NCBI RefSeq assembly: GCF_963576545.1
Contig: NC_083648.1
Location: 27,285,873-27,349,872, forward strand
DNA length: 64,000 nt
Direction: 5' to 3'
DNA from: Limanda limanda
Taxonomy: Eukaryota > Chordata > Actinopteri > Pleuronectiformes > Pleuronectidae
The notes under the pieces are model-generated. The model was not told the DNA's origin and did no database searches. It worked only from the letters and a program-made list of their open reading frames with translations. This document shows positions 1-9,879 of the stretch, one piece after another; position 1 is the stretch's first letter; the number at the start of each line of letters is the position of its first letter. The position numbers and the translations under genes are program-made.

Positions 1-134
1 ATGGGGTAGCGCGCATCGATCGGTACCATCCTTGAGCTTCTCCGACTTTCGGAAGGGTTAGGGTTAGGGATGAAAGCACATAGGAGAAAGAGATATTCTT
101 GAATAACTTTTTTTGTGAAGGTCGGAGAGACTTG
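1..134 (+). repeat. Partial x monomer (157-bp class), left edge
   Basis: The window opens at about base 24 of an X-class monomer. It has only two TTAGGG hexamers after the first GGG, so it belongs to the 157-bp class. The next units, Y at 135 then X at 290 (carrying the GATCAGTACC variant) and X at 453, match the x-Y-X-X tail of module M. The window therefore starts inside the last third of an M module. Confidence 0.9.
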
Positions 135-213
135 GAAAGTGGTTGCATCTGGACTAATTTGGGTCCTGCGGATCGATTGGTACCATCCCCGAGCTTGTAC
201 GACCTTCGGAAGA

Positions 214-221
214 GGTCGACC
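214..221 (+). other. GGTCGACC palindrome in Y cassette (example)
   Basis: A perfect 8-bp palindrome containing a SalI site sits in the Y-specific cassette, so SalI cuts once per Y and never in X. In two units that are copies of each other (6362 and 9880) one C-to-T change turns it into the 10-bp palindrome GTCGATCGAC at 6442-6451 and 9960-9969. Confidence 0.7.
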
Positions 222-244
222 GACGAAATTCCCCCAAATCTGAG

Positions 245-289
245 GAGATATTCTTGAATAACTTTTTTTGTGAAGGTCGGAGAGACTTG
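245..289 (+). repeat. 45-bp 3' core shared by X and Y (example)
   Basis: The last 45 bases of every monomer, from GAGATATTCTTG through a seven-T tract (263-269) to GAGAGACTTG, are nearly identical between X and Y although the sequence just before them is not. The X equivalent of this example is 408-452. Variants are few: GTCAGAG or GTCAAAG near 4908, 10668, 12580, 14491, 16240, 28865, 31577, 37797, 47060, 48970 and 61765, one T-to-C change in the T tract at 15116 and 16865 (approximate), and GAAGGTTGG at 13380 and 51688 (approximate). It is the longest homology shared by the two classes and is where exchange junctions map. Confidence 0.93.
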
Positions 290-299
290 CAAGTAGGCT

Positions 300-321
300 C
301 TACCCCCACTAAATGGGGTAG
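300..321 (+). repeat. Short inverted repeat in X (example)
   Basis: CTACCCC (300-306) is the exact reverse complement of GGGGTAG (315-321), with an 8-base gap, so a 7-bp stem could form. It lies at bases 11-32 of each X unit. A common variant has GTACCCC on the left arm (ctGtac units), which shortens the stem to six pairs. The corresponding part of Y has only GGAC/GTCC with the same 8-base gap. No function is known; a cruciform or hairpin role is speculation. Confidence 0.6.
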
Positions 322-366
322 CGCGCATCGATCAGTACCATCCTTGAGCTTCTCCGACTTTCGGAA

Positions 367-387
367 GGGTTAGGGTTAGGGTTAGGG
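367..387 (+). repeat. Internal telomeric tract GGG(TTAGGG)3 (example)
   Basis: Four GGG runs separated by TTA lie at fixed unit positions 78-98 of every standard X monomer. TTAGGG is the telomere repeat of vertebrates, most fungi and kinetoplastids. Four G runs is the minimum for one strand to fold into a G-quadruplex by itself. The 35 short x units have three runs and the single 169-bp unit at 52654 has five. All tracts have the G-rich strand on plus. In two units (6517 and 10035) the tract ends GGGGTG instead of GGGATG. Confidence 0.97.
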
Positions 388-802
388 ATGAAAGCACATA
401 GGAGAAAGAGATATTCTTGAATAACTTTTTTTGTGAAGGTCGGAGAGACTTGCAAGTAGGCTGTACCCCCACTAAATGGGGTAGTGCGCATCGATCGGTA
501 CCATCCTTGAGCTTCTCCGACTTTCGGAAGGGTTAGGGTTAGGGTTAGGGATGAAAGCACATAGGAGAAAGAGATATTCTTGAATAACTTTTTTTGTGAA
601 GGTCGGAGAGACTTGGAAAGTGGTTGCATCTGGACTAATTTGGGTCCTGCAGATCGATTGGTACCATCCCCGAGCTTGTACGACCTTCGGAAGAGGTCGA
701 CCGACGAAATTCCCCCAAATCTGAGGAGATATTCTTGAATAACTTTTTTTGTGAAGGTCGGAGAGACTTGCAAGTAGGCTCTACCCCCACTAAATGGGGT
801 AG

Positions 803-820
803 CGCGCATCGATCGGTACC
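803..820 (+). other. Palindrome cluster BssHII-like/ClaI/PvuI/KpnI in X (example)
   Basis: In 18 bases this segment holds GCGCGC (with the base before), ATCGAT, CGATCG and GGTACC. GGTACC is also in Y, at the same unit position, so it predates the X/Y split. Variants in X (GATCAGTACC, GCGCTCATCG, GTGCGCATCG) are not random: each marks a set position in the larger modules. It could be a binding site for a dimeric protein, but the sequence alone does not show this. Confidence 0.55.
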
Positions 821-2376
821 ATCCTTGAGCTTCTCCGACTTTCGGAAGGGTTAGGGTTAGGGTTAGGGATGAAAGCACATAGGAGAAAGAGATATTCTTG
901 AATAACTTTTTTTGTGAAGGTCGGAGAGACTTGGAAAGTGGTTGCATCTGGACTAATTTGGGTCCTGCGGATCGATTGGTACCATCACCGAGCTTGTACG
1001 ACCTTCGGAAGAGGTCGACCGACGAAATTCCCCCAAATCTGAGGAGATATTCTTGAATAACTTTTTTTGTGAAGGTCGGAGAGACTTGCAAGTAGGCTCT
1101 ACCCCCACTAAATGGGGTAGCGCGCATCGATCGGTACCATCCTTGAGCTTCTCCGACTTTCGGAAGGGTTAGGGTTAGGGTTAGGGATGAAAGCACATAG
1201 GAGAAAGAGATATTCTTGAATAACTTTTTTTGTGAAGGTCGGAGAGACTTGCAAGTAGGCTCTACCCCCACTAAATGGGGTAGCGCGCATCGATCGGTAC
1301 CATCCTTGAGCTTCTCCGACTTTCGGAAGGGTTAGGGTTAGGGTTAGGGATGAAAGCACATAGGAGAAAGAGATATTCTTGAATAACTTTTTTTGTGAAG
1401 GTCGGAGAGACTTGGAAAGTGGTTGCATCTGGACTAATTTGGGTCCTGCGGATCGATTGGTACCATCCCCGAGCTTGTACGACCTTCGAAAGAGGTCGAC
1501 CGACGAAATTCCCCCAAATCTGAGGAGATATTCTTGAATAACTTTTTTTGTGAAGGTCGGAGAGACTTGCAAGTAGGCTCTACCCCCACTAAATGGGGTA
1601 GCGCGCATCGATCGGTACCATCTTTGAGCTTCTCCGACTTTCGGAAGGGTTAGGGTTAGGGTTAGGGATGAAAGCACATAGGAGAAAGAGATATTCTTGA
1701 ATAACTTTTTTTGTGAAGGTCGGAGAGACTTGCAAGTAGGCTCTACCCCCACTAAATGGGGTAGCGCTCATCGATCGGTACCATCCTTGAGCTTCTCCGA
1801 CTTTCGGAAGGGTTAGGGTTAGGGTTAGGGATGAAAGCACATAGGAGAAAGAGATATTCTTGAATAACTTTTTTTGTGAAGGTCGGAGAGACTTGGAAAG
1901 TGGTTGCATCTGGACTAATTTGGGTCCTGCGGATCGATTGGTACCATCCCCGAGCTTGTACGACCTTCGAAAGAGGTCGACCGACGAAATTCCCCCAAAT
2001 CTGAGGAGATATTCTTGAATAACTTTTTTTGTGAAGGTCGGAGAGACTTGCAAGTAGGCTCTACCCCCACTAAATGGGGTAGCGCGCATCGATCGGTACC
2101 ATCTTTGAGCTTCTCCGACTTTCGGAAGGGTTAGGGTTAGGGTTAGGGATGAAAGCACATAGGAGAAAGAGATATTCTTGAATAACTTTTTTTGTGAAGG
2201 TCGGAGAGACTTGCAAGTAGGCTCTACCCCCACTAAATGGGGTAGCGCTCATCGATCGGTACCATCCTTGAGCTTCTCCGACTTTCGGAAGGGTTAGGGT
2301 TAGGGTTAGGGATGAAAGCACATAGGAGAAAGAGATATTCTTGAATAACTTTTTTTGTGAAGGTCGGAGAGACTTG

Positions 2377-4282
2377 GAAAGTGGTTGCATCTGGACTAAT
2401 TTGGGTCCTGCAGATCGATTGGTACCATCCCCGAGCTTGTACGACCTTCGGAAGAGGTCGACCGACGAAATTCCCCCAAATCTGAGGAGATATTCTTGAA
2501 TAACTTTTTTTGTGAAGGTCGGAGAGACTTGCAAGTAGGCTCTACCCCCACTAAATGGGGTAACGCGCATCGATCGGTACCATCCCTGAGCTTCTCCGAC
2601 TTTCGGAAGGGTTAGGGTTAGGGTTAGGGATGAAAGCACATAGGAGAAAGAGATATTCTTGAATAACTTTTTTTGTGAAGGTCGGAGAGACTTGGAAAGT
2701 GGTTGCATCTGGACTATTTTGGGTCCTGCGGATCGATTGGTACCATCCCTGAGCTTGTACGACCTTCGGAAGAGGTCGACCGACGAAATTCCCCCAAATC
2801 TGAGGAGATATTCTTGAATAACTTTTTTTGTGAAGGTCGGAGAGACTTGCAAGTAGGCTCTACCCCCACTAAATGGGGTAGCGCGCATCGATCGGTACCA
2901 TCCTTGAGCTTCTCCGACTTTCGGAAGGGTTAGGGTTAGGGATGAAAGCACATAGGAGAAAGAGATATTCTTGAATAACTTTTTTTGTGAAGGTCGGAGA
3001 GACTTGCAAGTAGGCTCTACCCCCACTAAATGGGGTAGCGCGCATCGATCGGTACCATCCTTGAGCTTCTCCGACTTTCGGAAGGGTTAGGGTTAGGGAT
3101 GAAAGCACATAGGAGAAAGAGATATTCTTGAATAACTTTTTTTGTGAAGGTCGGAGAGACTTGCAAGTAGGCTCTACCCCCACTAAATGGGGTAGCGCGC
3201 ATCGATCGGTACCATCCCTGAGCTTCTCCGACTTTCGGAAGGGTTAGGGTTAGGGTTAGGGATGAAAGCACATAGGAGAAAGAGATATTCTTGAATAACT
3301 TTTTTTGTGAAGGTCGGAGAGACTTGGAAAGTGGTTGCATCTGGACTAATTTGGGTCCTGCGGATCGATTGGTACCATCCCTGAGCTTGTACGACCTTCG
3401 GAAGAGGTCGACCGACGAAATTCCCCCAAATCTGAGGAGATATTCTTGAATAACTTTTTTTGTGAAGGTCGGAGAGACTTGCAAGTAGGCTCTACCCCCA
3501 CTAAATGGGGTAGCGCGCATCGATCGGTACCATCCTTGAGCTTCTCCGACTTTCGGAAGGGTTAGGGTTAGGGTTAGGGATGAAAGCACATAGGAGAAAG
3601 AGATATTCTTGAATAACTTTTTTTGTGAAGGTCGGAGAGACTTGCAAGTAGGCTCTACCCCCACTAAATGGGGTAGCGCGCATCGATCGGTACCATCCTT
3701 GAGCTTCTCCGACTTTCGGAAGGGTTAGGGTTAGGGATGAAAGCACATAGGAGAAAGAGATATTCTTGAATAACTTTTTTTGTGAAGGTCGGAGAGACTT
3801 GGAAAGTGGTTGCATCTGGACTAATTTGGGTCCTGCGGATCGATTGGTACCATCCCCGAGCTTGTACGACCTTCGGAAGAGGTCGACCGACGAAATTCCC
3901 CCAAATCTGAGGAGATATTCTTGAATAACTTTTTTTGTGAAGGTCGGAGAGACTTGCAAGTAGGCTCTACCCCCACTAAATGGGGTAGCGCGCATCGATC
4001 GGTACCATCCTTGAGCTTCTCCGACTTTCGGAAGGGTTAGGGTTAGGGTTAGGGATGAAAGCACATAGGAGAAAGAGATATTCTTGAATAACTTTTTTTG
4101 TGAAGGTCGGAGAGACTTGCAAGTAGGCTGTACCCCCACTAAATGGGGTAGTGCGCATCGATCGGTACCATCCTTGAGCTTCTCCGACTTTCGGAAGGGT
4201 TAGGGTTAGGGTTAGGGATGAAAGCACATAGGAGAAAGAGATATTCTTGAATAACTTTTTTTGTGAAGGTCGGAGAGACTTG
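2377..4282 (+). repeat. Module M copy 1 (12-mer, 1,906 bp)
   Basis: Order is Y-X-Y-x-x-X-Y-X-x-Y-X-X, with the three short x units at 2850, 3007 and 3645. It differs from the usual M in having x rather than X at 2850, which accounts for the 6-bp shorter length. The Y at 2695 carries GGACTATTTTGGG in place of GGACTAATTTGGG, a marker also seen at 26810, 34625 and 40846, all in the same position of module M. Confidence 0.92.
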
Positions 4283-6361
4283 GAAAGTGGTTGCATCTGG
4301 ACTAATTTGGGTCCTGCAGATCGATTGGTACCATCCCCGAGCTTGTACGACCTTCGGAAGAGGTCGACCGACGAAATTCCCCCAAATCTGAGGAGATATT
4401 CTTGAATAACTTTTTTTGTGAAGGTCGGAGAGACTTGCAAGTAGGCTCTACCCCCACTAAATGGGGTAGCGCGCATCGATCGGTACCATCCTTGAGCTTC
4501 TCCGACTTTCGGAAGGGTTAGGGTTAGGGTTAGGGATGAAAGCACATAGGAGAAAGAGATATTCTTGAATAACTTTTTTTGTGAAGGTCGGAGAGACTTG
4601 GAAAGTGGTTGCATCTGGACTAATTTGGGTCCTGCGGATCGATTGGTACCATCCCCGAGCTTGTACGACCTTCGGAAGAGGTCGACCGACGAAATTCCCC
4701 CAAATCTGAGGAGATATTCTTGAATAACTTTTTTTGTGAAGGTCGGAGAGACTTGCAAGTAGGCTCTACCCCCACTAAATGGGGTAGCGCGCATCGATCG
4801 GTACCATCCTTGAGCTTCTCCGACTTTCGGAAGGGTTAGGGTTAGGGTTAGGGATGAAAGCACATAGGAGAAAGAGATATTCTTGAATAACTTTTTTTGT
4901 GAAGGTCAGAGAGACTTGGAAAGTGGTTGCATCTGGACTAATTTGGGTCCTGCGGATCGATTGGTACCATCCCCGAGCTTGTACGACCTTCGGAAGAGGT
5001 CGACCGACGAAATTCCCCCAAATCTGAGGAGATATTCTTGAATAACTTTTTTTGTGAAGGTCGGAGAGACTTGCAAGTAGGCTCTACCCCCACTAAATGG
5101 GGTAGCGCGCATCGATCGGTACCATCTTTGAGCTTCTCCGACTTTCGGAAGGGTTAGGGTTAGGGTTAGGGATGAAAGCACATAGGAGAAAGAGATATTC
5201 TTGAATAACTTTTTTTGTGAAGGTCGGAGAGACTTGCAAGTAGGCTGTACCCCCACTAAATGGGGTAGCGCTCATCGATCGGTACCATCCTTGAGCTTCT
5301 CCGACTTTCGGAAGGGTTAGGGTTAGGGTTAGGGATGAAAGCACATAGGAGAAAGAGATATTCTTGAATAACTTTTTTTGTGAAGGTCGGAGAGACTTGG
5401 AAAGTGGTTGCATCTGGACTAATTTGGGTCCTGCAGATCGATTGGTACCATCCCCGAGCTTGTACGACCTTCGGAAGAGGTCGACCGACGAAATTCCCCC
5501 AAATCTGAGGAGATATTCTTGAATAACTTTTTTTGTGAAGGTCGGAGAGACTTGCAAGTAGGCTCTACCCCCACTAAATGGGGTAGCGCGCATCGATCGG
5601 TACCATCCTTGAGCTTCTCCGACTTTCGGAAGGGTTAGGGTTAGGGTTAGGGATGAAAGCACATAGGAGAAAGAGATATTCTTGAATAACTTTTTTTGTG
5701 AAGGTCGGAGAGACTTGCAAGTAGGCTCTACCCCCACTAAATGGGGTAGCGCGCATCGATCGGTACCATCCTTGAGCTTCTCCGACTTTCGGAAGGGTTA
5801 GGGTTAGGGTTAGGGATGAAAGCACATAGGAGAAAGACATATTCTTGAATAACTTTTTTTGTGAAGGTCGGAGAGACTTGTAAAGTGGTTGCATCTGGAC
5901 TAATTTGGGTCCTGCGGATCGATTGGTACCATCCCCGAGCTTGTACGACCTTCGGAAGAGGTCGACCGACGAAATTCCCCCAAATCTGAGGAGATATTCT
6001 TGAATAACTTTTTTTGTGAAGGTCGGAGAGACTTGCAAGTAGGCTCTACCCCCACTAAATGGGGTAGCGCGCATCGATCGGTACCATCCTTGAGCTTCTC
6101 CGACTTTCGGAAGGGTTAGGGTTAGGGTTAGGGATGAAAGCACATAGGAGAAAGAGATATTCTTGAATAACTTTTTTTGTGAAGGTCGGAGAGACTTGCA
6201 AGTAGGCTGTACCCCCACTAAATGGGGTAGTGCGCATCGATCGGTACCATCTTTGAGCTTCTCCGACTTTCGGAAGGGTTAGGGTTAGGGTTAGGGATGA
6301 AAGCACATAGGAGAAAGAGATATTCTTGAATAACTTTTTTTGTGAAGGTCGGAGAGACTTG
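4283..6361 (+). repeat. Y-X and Y-X-X repeats between M copies
   Basis: Units are Y 4283, X 4438, Y 4601, X 4756, Y 4919, X 5074, X 5237, Y 5400, X 5555, X 5718, Y 5881, X 6036, X 6199. The X at 5718 has GAAAGACATA in place of GAAAGAGATA, a marker repeated at 9236, 45473 and 60497. From 5237 on, this segment belongs to the first copy of the 3.5-kb duplication. Confidence 0.92.
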
Positions 6362-8754
6362 GAAAGTGGTTGCATCTGGACTAATTTGGGTCCTGCAGAT
6401 CGATTGGTACCATCCCCGAGCTTGTACGACCTTCGGAAGAGGTCGATCGACGAAATTCCCCCAAATCTGAGGAGATATTCTTGAATAACTTTTTTTGTGA
6501 AGGTCGGAGAGACTTGCAAGTAGGCTCTACCCCCACTAAATGGGGTAGCGCGCATCGATCGGTACCATCCTTGAGCTTCTCCGACTTTCGGAAGGGTTAG
6601 GGTTAGGGTTAGGGGTGAAAGCACATAGGAGAAAGAGATATTCTTGAATAACTTTTTTTGTGAAGGTCGGAGAGACTTGGAAAGTGGTTGCATCTGGACT
6701 AATTTGGGTCCTGCAGATCGATTGGTACCATCCCCGAGCTTGTACGACCTTCGAAAGAGGTCGACCGACGAAATTCCCCCAAATCTGAGGAGATATTCTT
6801 GAATAACTTTTTTTGTGAAGGTCGGAGAGACTTGCAAGTAGGCTCTACCCCCACTAAATGGGGTAGCGCGCATCGATCGGTACCATCCTTGAGCTTCTCC
6901 GACTTTCGGAAGGGTTAGGGTTAGGGTTAGGGATGAAAGCACATAGGAGAAAGAGATATTCTTGAATAACTTTTTTTGTGAAGGTCGGAGAGACTTGCAA
7001 GTAGGCTCTACCCCCACTAAATGGGGTAGCGCTCATCGATCGGTACCATCTTTGAGCTTCTCCGACTTTCGGAAGGGTTAGGGTTAGGGTTAGGGATGAA
7101 AGCACATAGGAGAAAGAGATATTCTTGAATAACTTTTTTTGTGAAGGTCGGAGAGACTTGCAAGTAGGCTCTACCCCCACTAAATGGGGTAGCGCGCATC
7201 GATCGGTACCATCCTTGAGCTTCTCCGACTTTCGGAAGGGTTAGGGTTAGGGATGAAAGCACATAGGAGAAAGAGATATTCTTGAATAACTTTTTTTGTG
7301 AAGGTCGGAGAGACTTGCAAGTAGGCTCTACCCCCACTAAATGGGGTAGCGCGCATCGATCGGTACCATCCCTGAGCTTCTCCGACTTTCGGAAGGGTTA
7401 GGGTTAGGGTTAGGGATGAAAGCACATAGGAGAAAGAGATATTCTTGAATAACTTTTTTTGTGAAGGTCGGAGAGACTTGGAAAGTGGTTGCATCTGGAC
7501 TAATTTGGGTCCTGCGGATCGATTGGTACCATCCCTTAGCTTGTACGACCTTCGGAAGAGGTCGACCGATGAAATTCCCCCAAATCTGAGGAGATATTCT
7601 TGAATAACTTTTTTTGTGAAGGTCGGAGAGACTTGCAAGTAGGCTCTACCCCCACTAAATGGGGTAGCGCGCATCGATCGGTACCATCCTTGAGCTTCTC
7701 CGACTTTCGGAAGGGTTAGGGTTAGGGTTAGGGATGAAAGCACATAGGAGAAAGAGATATTCTTGAATAACTTTTTTTGTGAAGGTCGGAGAGACTTGCA
7801 AGTAGGCTCTACCCCCACTAAATGGGGTAGCGCGCATCGATCGGTACCATCCTTGAGCTTCTCCGACTTTCGGAAGGGTTAGGGTTAGGGATGAAAGCAC
7901 ATAGGAGAAAGAGATATTCTTGAATAACTTTTTTTGTGAAGGTCGGAGAGACTTGAAAAGTGGTTGCATCTGGACTAATTTGGGTCCTGCGGATCGATTG
8001 GTATCATCCCCGAGCTTGTACGACCTTCGGAAGAGGTCGACCGACGAAATTCCCCCAAATCTGAGGAGATATTCTTGAATAACTTTTTTTGTGAAGGTCG
8101 GAGAGACTTGCAAGTAGGCTCTACCCCCACTAAATGGGGTAGCGCGCATCGATCGGTACCATCCTTGAGCTTCTCCGACTTTCGGAAGGGTTAGGGTTAG
8201 GGTTAGGGATGAAAGCACATAGGAGAAAGAGATATTCTTGAATAACTTTTTTTGTGAAGGTCGGAGAGACTTGCAAGTAGGCTCTACCCCCACTAAATGG
8301 GGTAGCGCTCATCGATCGGTACCATCCTTGAGCTTCTCCGACTTTCGGAAGGGTTAGGGTTAGGGTTAGGGATGAAAGCACATAGGAGAAAGAGATATTC
8401 TTGAATAACTTTTTTTGTGAAGGTCGGAGAGACTTGGAAAGTGGTTGCATCTGGACTAATTTGGGTCCTGCAGATCGATTGGTACCATCCCCGAGCTTGT
8501 ACGACCTTCGGAAGAGGTCGACCGACGAAATTCCCCCAAATCTGAGGAGATATTCTTGAATAACTTTTTTTGTGAAGGTCGGAGAGACTTGCAAGTAGGC
8601 TCTACCCCCACTAAATGGGGTAGCGCGCATCGATCGGTACCATCCCTGAGCTTCTCCGACTTTCGGAAGGGTTAGGGTTAGGGTTAGGGATGAAAGCACA
8701 TAGGAGAAAGAGATATTCTTGAATAACTTTTTTTGTGAAGGTCGGAGAGACTTG
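5237..8754 (+). repeat. 3.5-kb tandem duplication, copy 1 (3,518 bp)
   Basis: This 22-monomer block is repeated directly downstream at 8755-12435. Rare markers occur in both at matching places: GACATA in the X at 5718 and 9236, GTCGATCGAC in the Y at 6362 and 9880, GGGGTGAAAGC in the X at 6517 and 10035, CCCTTAGCTTG in the Y at 7481 and 11162, and TATCATCC in the Y at 7956 and 11637. The offset is 3,518 bp up to the X at 6998 and 3,681 bp after it, because copy 2 has one extra X. Confidence 0.94.
6362..8436 (+). repeat. Module M copy 2 (13-mer, 2,075 bp)
   Basis: Order is Y-X-Y-X-X-x-X-Y-X-x-Y-X-X, one X (163 bp) more than the 12-mer. Short x units lie at 7161 and 7799. The Y at 7956 begins with A (CTTGAAAAGTGG), the form usual before the closing X-X pair of M. 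Confidence 0.92.
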
Positions 8755-9879
8755 CAAGTAGGCTGTACCCCCACTAAATGGGGTAGCGCTCATCGATCGG
8801 TACCATCCTTGAGCTTCTCCGACTTTCGGAAGGGTTAGGGTTAGGGTTAGGGATGAAAGCACATAGGAGAAAGAGATATTCTTGAATAACTTTTTTTGTG
8901 AAGGTCGGAGAGACTTGGAAAGTGGTTGCATCTGGACTAATTTGGGTCCTGCAGATCGATTGGTACCATCCCCGAGCTTGTACGACCTTCGGAAGAGGTC
9001 GACCGACGAAATTCCCCCAAATCTGAGGAGATATTCTTGAATAACTTTTTTTGTGAAGGTCGGAGAGACTTGCAAGTAGGCTCTACCCCCACTAAATGGG
9101 GTAGCGCGCATCGATCGGTACCATCCTTGAGCTTCTCCGACTTTCGGAAGGGTTAGGGTTAGGGTTAGGGATGAAAGCACATAGGAGAAAGAGATATTCT
9201 TGAATAACTTTTTTTGTGAAGGTCGGAGAGACTTGCAAGTAGGCTCTACCCCCACTAAATGGGGTAGCGCGCATCGATCGGTACCATCCTTGAGCTTCTC
9301 CGACTTTCGGAAGGGTTAGGGTTAGGGTTAGGGATGAAAGCACATAGGAGAAAGACATATTCTTGAATAACTTTTTTTGTGAAGGTCGGAGAGACTTGTA
9401 AAGTGGTTGCATCTGGACTAATTTGGGTCCTGCGGATCGATTGGTACCATCCCCGAGCTTGTACGACCTTCGGAAGAGGTCGACCGACGAAATTCCCCCA
9501 AATCTGAGGAGATATTCTTGAATAACTTTTTTTGTGAAGGTCGGAGAGACTTGCAAGTAGGCTCTACCCCCACTAAATGGGGTAGCGCGCATCGATCGGT
9601 ACCATCCTTGAGCTTCTCCGACTTTCGGAAGGGTTAGGGTTAGGGTTAGGGATGAAAGCACATAGGAGAAAGAGATATTCTTGAATAACTTTTTTTGTGA
9701 AGGTCGGAGAGACTTGCAAGTAGGCTGTACCCCCACTAAATGGGGTAGTGCGCATCGATCGGTACCATCTTTGAGCTTCTCCGACTTTCGGAAGGGTTAG
9801 GGTTAGGGTTAGGGATGAAAGCACATAGGAGAAAGAGATATTCTTGAATAACTTTTTTTGTGAAGGTCGGAGAGACTTG
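8437..9879 (+). repeat. Three Y-X-X trimers (3 x 481 bp)
   Basis: Starts are Y 8437, 8918 and 9399, each followed by two X. The third Y begins with T and its preceding X (9236) carries GACATA, as in the copy at 5718-5881. Confidence 0.93.

Larger units (their letters stand above)
135..289 (+). repeat. Y monomer, type example (155 bp)
   Basis: This is a typical Y unit. It runs from GAAAGTGGTTGC to the shared end GAGAGACTTG. Bases 1-50 align without gaps to X bases 1-50, and bases 51-78 also align, with GGTACCATCC and TTCGGAAG conserved. Bases 79-110 are a 32-bp cassette holding GGTCGACC at 214-221 and a CCCCC run; X has a 40-bp telomeric cassette here. Bases 111-155 are the 45-bp core shared with X. 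The first base varies (G, T or A) and marks position within the larger modules: T at 5881, 9399, 18490, 20889, 23125, 25530, 30634, 33345, 39566, 45636, 51219, 55548 and 57782; A in the next-to-last third of many M modules. There are 140 Y-class units in the window. Confidence 0.97.
290..452 (+). repeat. X monomer, type example (163 bp)
   Basis: This is a typical telomere-bearing unit. In order it holds a C-rich/G-rich inverted repeat (unit bases 11-32), a cluster of short palindromes around ATCGATCGGTACC (33-50; this copy has the CAGTACC variant), a near-palindrome CTTTCGGAAG, the tract GGG(TTAGGG)3 (78-98), a short purine-rich stretch GAAAGCACATAGGAGAAA, and the 45-bp 3' core (119-163). GC is about 47%. 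X is related to Y over unit bases 1-78 and through the core, so both descend from one ancestral monomer. X is commoner than Y (261 to 140) and is the only class that occurs in runs of two or more, apart from one Y-Y pair. Confidence 0.97.
135..2376 (+). repeat. Left segment: Y-X-X and Y-X repeats
   Basis: Units start at 135 Y, 290 X, 453 X, 616 Y, 771 X, 934 Y, 1089 X, 1252 X, 1415 Y, 1570 X, 1733 X, 1896 Y, 2051 X and 2214 X. The three trimers from 934 to 2376 are separated by exactly 481 bp (after 1089). The Y units at 1415 and 1896 share the CTTCGAAAG variant and the X units at 1570 and 2051 share ATCTTTGAG, so at least one 481-bp duplication is recent. Confidence 0.93.

Noticed and set aside
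245..289. RNA polymerase III terminator from the seven-T tract, making each monomer a small RNA gene
   Set aside because: The best B-box-like sequence (GATCGATCG) does not fit the consensus and there is no A box at a suitable distance.
367..387. Kinetoplastid origin on the basis of TTAGGG alone
   Set aside because: TTAGGG is shared by vertebrates, most fungi and several protist groups. The monomers do not resemble the satellites of trypanosomatids that I know.
135..452. Transposable element or LTR
   Set aside because: No terminal inverted repeats, no target-site duplication, no reverse transcriptase or transposase, and units are strictly head to tail.
309..1271. Minus-strand open frames of 60-426 codons throughout the window as protein genes
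   Set aside because: They are the same stretch repeated with the satellite period, overlap one another, mostly begin at GTG in the C-run of X, and end whenever two X units meet. They translate telomeric repeat as Leu-Thr or Asn-Pro runs. Nothing supports coding.
2703..2933. Plus-strand open frame of 76 codons (also at 26818, 34633 and 40854)
   Set aside because: It exists only because one base change (GGACTATTTT for GGACTAATTT) removes a stop in the Y unit. The four copies are the same M-module unit amplified.
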